The notes below the pieces were generated by a model. The model searched no databases. It saw nothing but the letters and a program-made list of their open reading frames with translations, and was not told the origin of the DNA. A stretch of DNA of 64,000 nt from Pelagirhabdus alkalitolerans (lineage in GTDB: Bacteria; Bacillota; Bacilli; Bacillales; Amphibacillaceae). Numbering within the stretch: position 1 is the first letter of the stretch; the number at the start of each line of letters is the position of its first letter. A program made the position numbers and the translations under genes. Where the stretch lies: contig NZ_FMYI01000001.1 in the NCBI RefSeq assembly GCF_900096905.1, forward strand, positions 1 to 64,000, read 5' to 3'. Below, piece after piece: positions 61,812 to 64,000 of the stretch.

Positions 61812-64000
61812 TTATGCATTAAAAACGCGTATTTCTTTTGTGTTTTTCGGAAGTAATAGTCCTAAAAGACCACCTAATGAAAAAACAATCATAAATATTC
61901 CGATTGAGAATGCATCTGTTAAAAGAGCAAAACCAACATTAGTGAATTCTACCAAAATAGGAATTGATACTCCTATACTGACTAAAAACAAGAGGATTAC
62001 AACGGCTTTAATTAGTGACTGTCTATGCTTAGGTGCAAAATAAGCTAGTGTCCAAACAGATAAAGCGCCTAATAACAAGGCAAGTGTATAAGATAAAATG
62101 TAATTTAAGATCCTTGCATTTCTTACACCTTCTGCTTCTGAAACATAATAAGTGGTGTCTATTTCTTCAAAAATGGGTTGAAGCAATGTATCACTACTTA
62201 CAACAATCTCTTCGTCTTTATCATATTCATCATTTTCCCAACCTATAAACTCATATCCCTCTTCCGCTTGAGGTTCGATATGAATAGGCGTCGACTCATA
62301 ATATATACCTTGCCAAATCCAATCATAATCAACGTCTTCGTACATGAAAGGATCTTGTCCGTTTACTAAAACAGTACCTTTGTGTCTCTGTTCATGCTCT
62401 ATATTCAGTTCAAATGACTCACCTAAACCGAAATGATCGTCCAAATAAGATCTAACGATCGAAGGGCGTTCTTCAGCAAAGTATCGAAGCGTATCAATAC
62501 TCTCATACCATTCATCAACATCATGGTGATTGATATCCCATCTCTTTAAATGGAGCCCCATTTCATCTTCATATAACGCTTCAAATTGTTGAATCTGATG
62601 AAGCACTCTGTCAGTATTAAAATGAATATTTAAGTAATCGATAAAGCGCGATTTAAATTCTTCATTAAATTCGTCATTTTCTAGCAAATGACGAATCAAA
62701 AATGTTGACTCCTCTGGGTGTAAGATCCATTCAACTGTATCATGTACGACCCCTCTTGTATTATCTCGTCTATCATCTGACGTGTACATTTCGAATCCAT
62801 GGTCCGTATCGTACAACAACCAACGCCATCTGCCATCTCGACCTTCAACAGCATCTGGATCATATTCATCTGTTAAGTAGCGCCAAAACCTAATATTATT
62901 GTGAGGCCAATCCGAGTTTGCAAGGTAAACCTGTGAAATAATGTAATCCATATAATTGTCTACATCCATTAATGTTTGAATATATTGATAATGTTCATCT
63001 TCTTCTAAACCATTTTGTTCAATATATTCAATCATATCGTGATAGTGAGCTTGTCCATCTGGATTCCCTTTATCAAAATCAGCAGATCCCTCTTCCAAAA
63101 TTGTCACATTATCTGGGTTCACTCCATCATAGTGAGACTCAAGGTAATACTCATCTTGCCTTTCTCGAATATTGTAAATACCCCAATATTCCCCATTTAT
63201 AAAAGCAATCGCAGGTCTAGATGCCTGTGGAGCAAAATTACCTATGTCCTCGACTAAACTTTGCATAAATGCATCTCTAAAACTTAAATCATTGTGATCA
63301 TTTCCAGAATTTCTTAAGAGAATGCGTTTGAACGCATCTATCTCTTCATCGCTATCCCCATAAGCTTGCAGTGAAGGGAAAAATTCATAGTGCATCCAAT
63401 CATCTTCATCGTAAGAGCCTCTAGCGTAAAACCTTAAAGATTTTTGATCACGGTTTCTAGTAATTCCACCGTGTATTCGAACACCGAGGTTTTGACTAAT
63501 TCCAAGAACGCCATTAGGCTCATAAAGTTCAAAAGCCATTGGATGCTCCCATTCTCTTCCTCTATTTTCATAATTACCTTCAGCATAAATCCCTATCTCT
63601 TCATCAAATAAGTTGTCTGAGTCTGTATTTAATGAGATCACAGGAAAGTTGAAGCGATTGTGAACATCTCTTCCTACGAAATATGAATGTGTGGCAATTT
63701 CGCTCAACTCACCAGAATCACCCCTAGTTACAGCACGAACGGTTTGAACTTTAGGCAATTCTTCACTTAATGTTTCTTCAATACTTAAAACACCATCATA
63801 CAACTTTGAATCCTCTGTCGGTTCAGAACCATCTAGAGTATAATAAATCTCTGTACCTTCATCAGATTCAATTTCTAAGTCAAAGCTTTGTTCATAAAAT
63901 CCACCTTGATGAGAAAATCGTGGTGTTGATAACACCTCATCAAATCCATCATCATCATTTTCATCACCAGGCGTCGGTGAATTAAAGTACGTTAGCTGAT
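61812..64000 (-). CDS. CotH-kinase-family surface protein, 5' part outside window
   Basis: The frame is open to the right window edge, and the residues before GTG 63935 (YFNSPTPGDEND) fit the end of a lamin-tail domain, so the gene begins outside. About 729 residues are seen. First is a chitobiase C-terminal-like beta domain (IYYTLDGSEPTEDS). The CotH domain follows (GVRIHGGITRNRDQKSLRFY; INGEYWGIYNIRERQDEYYL; LLYDTDHGFEM). A bacterial repeat domain (EEGYEFIGWENDEYD) and three C-terminal TM helices end the protein. CotH of spores is a protein kinase, but most long members of the family are uncharacterised surface proteins. It ends at the terminator at 61692. Confidence 0.88.
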   Translation of the reverse strand, partial: QLTYFNSPTPGDENDDDGFDEVLSTPRFSHQGGFYEQSFDLEIESDEGTEIYYTLDGSEPTEDSKLYDGVLSIEETLSEELPKVQTVRAVTRGDSGELSEIATHSYFVGRDVHNRFNFPVISLNTDSDNLFDEEIGIYAEGNYENRGREWEHPMAFELYEPNGVLGISQNLGVRIHGGITRNRDQKSLRFYARGSYDEDDWMHYEFFPSLQAYGDSDEEIDAFKRILLRNSGNDHNDLSFRDAFMQSLVEDIGNFAPQASRPAIAFINGEYWGIYNIRERQDEYYLESHYDGVNPDNVTILEEGSADFDKGNPDGQAHYHDMIEYIEQNGLEEDEHYQYIQTLMDVDNYMDYIISQVYLANSDWPHNNIRFWRYLTDEYDPDAVEGRDGRWRWLLYDTDHGFEMYTSDDRRDNTRGVVHDTVEWILHPEESTFLIRHLLENDEFNEEFKSRFIDYLNIHFNTDRVLHQIQQFEALYEDEMGLHLKRWDINHHDVDEWYESIDTLRYFAEERPSIVRSYLDDHFGLGESFELNIEHEQRHKGTVLVNGQDPFMYEDVDYDWIWQGIYYESTPIHIEPQAEEGYEFIGWENDEYDKDEEIVVSSDTLLQPIFEEIDTTYYVSEAEGVRNARILNYILSYTLALLLGALSVWTLAYFAPKHRQSLIKAVVILLFLVSIGVSIPILVEFTNVGFALLTDAFSIGIFMIVFSLGGLLGLLLPKNTKEIRVFNA

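Overview
The window is a contiguous chromosomal segment of a low-GC Gram-positive bacterium of the Bacillales. Supporting signs are strong Shine-Dalgarno sequences (AAAGGAGG type) with many GTG and TTG starts, U-tailed terminators, a ComK-family protein, a SAM-I (S-box) leader, CcpA-type cre sites, a YfiB/YfiC-like ABC pair and an EpsC/CpsB/GalU surface-polysaccharide locus. The exported proteins are very rich in Asp and Glu, which suggests a halophilic or alkaliphilic Bacillaceae member, but the species cannot be named from the sequence. No tRNA, rRNA, transposase, prophage or CRISPR array was found.

Layout. 1-3.6 kb: two secreted proteins built from nearly identical peptidoglycan-binding repeats, one cut by the window edge and one a complete amidase. 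3.9-11.5 kb: chemoreceptor, aldo/keto reductase, a DAACS and a GltS carboxylate/glutamate carrier, glycerol dehydrogenase and a zinc-ribbon membrane protein. 11.5-11.8 kb: a non-coding array of degenerate 20-21 bp repeats. 11.8-16.6 kb: an RND efflux operon (tetR, adaptor, pump) behind an 18-bp operator. 16.8-25.1 kb: ComK-like regulator, heterodimeric ABC exporter, several secreted or membrane proteins of unknown role, and a SAM-I riboswitch in front of a small unknown gene. 25.2-33 kb: reductase, esterase under a cre-like palindrome, a 133-nt structured hairpin, and a giant sortase-anchored LRR protein. 33.3-37.3 kb: a two-component system whose kinase carries two kinase cores around a receiver. 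37.6-41.9 kb: a four-gene ascorbate-type PTS operon ending in a TrpA-like barrel protein.

42.5-61.4 kb: a LuxR-type regulator and a glycosyltransferase, then a long minus-strand Wzx/Wzy polysaccharide locus. In transcription order it encodes a CpsB-type phosphatase, GalU, an EpsC-like dehydratase, the initiating sugar transferase, an SDR, two GT4 enzymes, Wzy, two GT2 enzymes, Wzx, MurA-like, MurB, a UDP-glucuronate 4-epimerase-like enzyme and Ugd. GalU, Ugd and the epimerase should supply UDP-Glc, UDP-GlcA and UDP-GalA. The adjacent MurA and MurB homologues are not expected in such a locus and suggest a lactyl-ether (muramic-acid-like) sugar in the polymer. The right edge holds a CotH-kinase-family protein that continues beyond the window.

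The strongest leads for new biology are the MurA/MurB pair in the polysaccharide locus, the SAM-I riboswitch on an unknown 87-residue protein, the TrpA-like enzyme in a PTS operon, the HK-REC-HK kinase with an iteron-like promoter, the 20-bp repeat array and the 133-nt nested hairpin.
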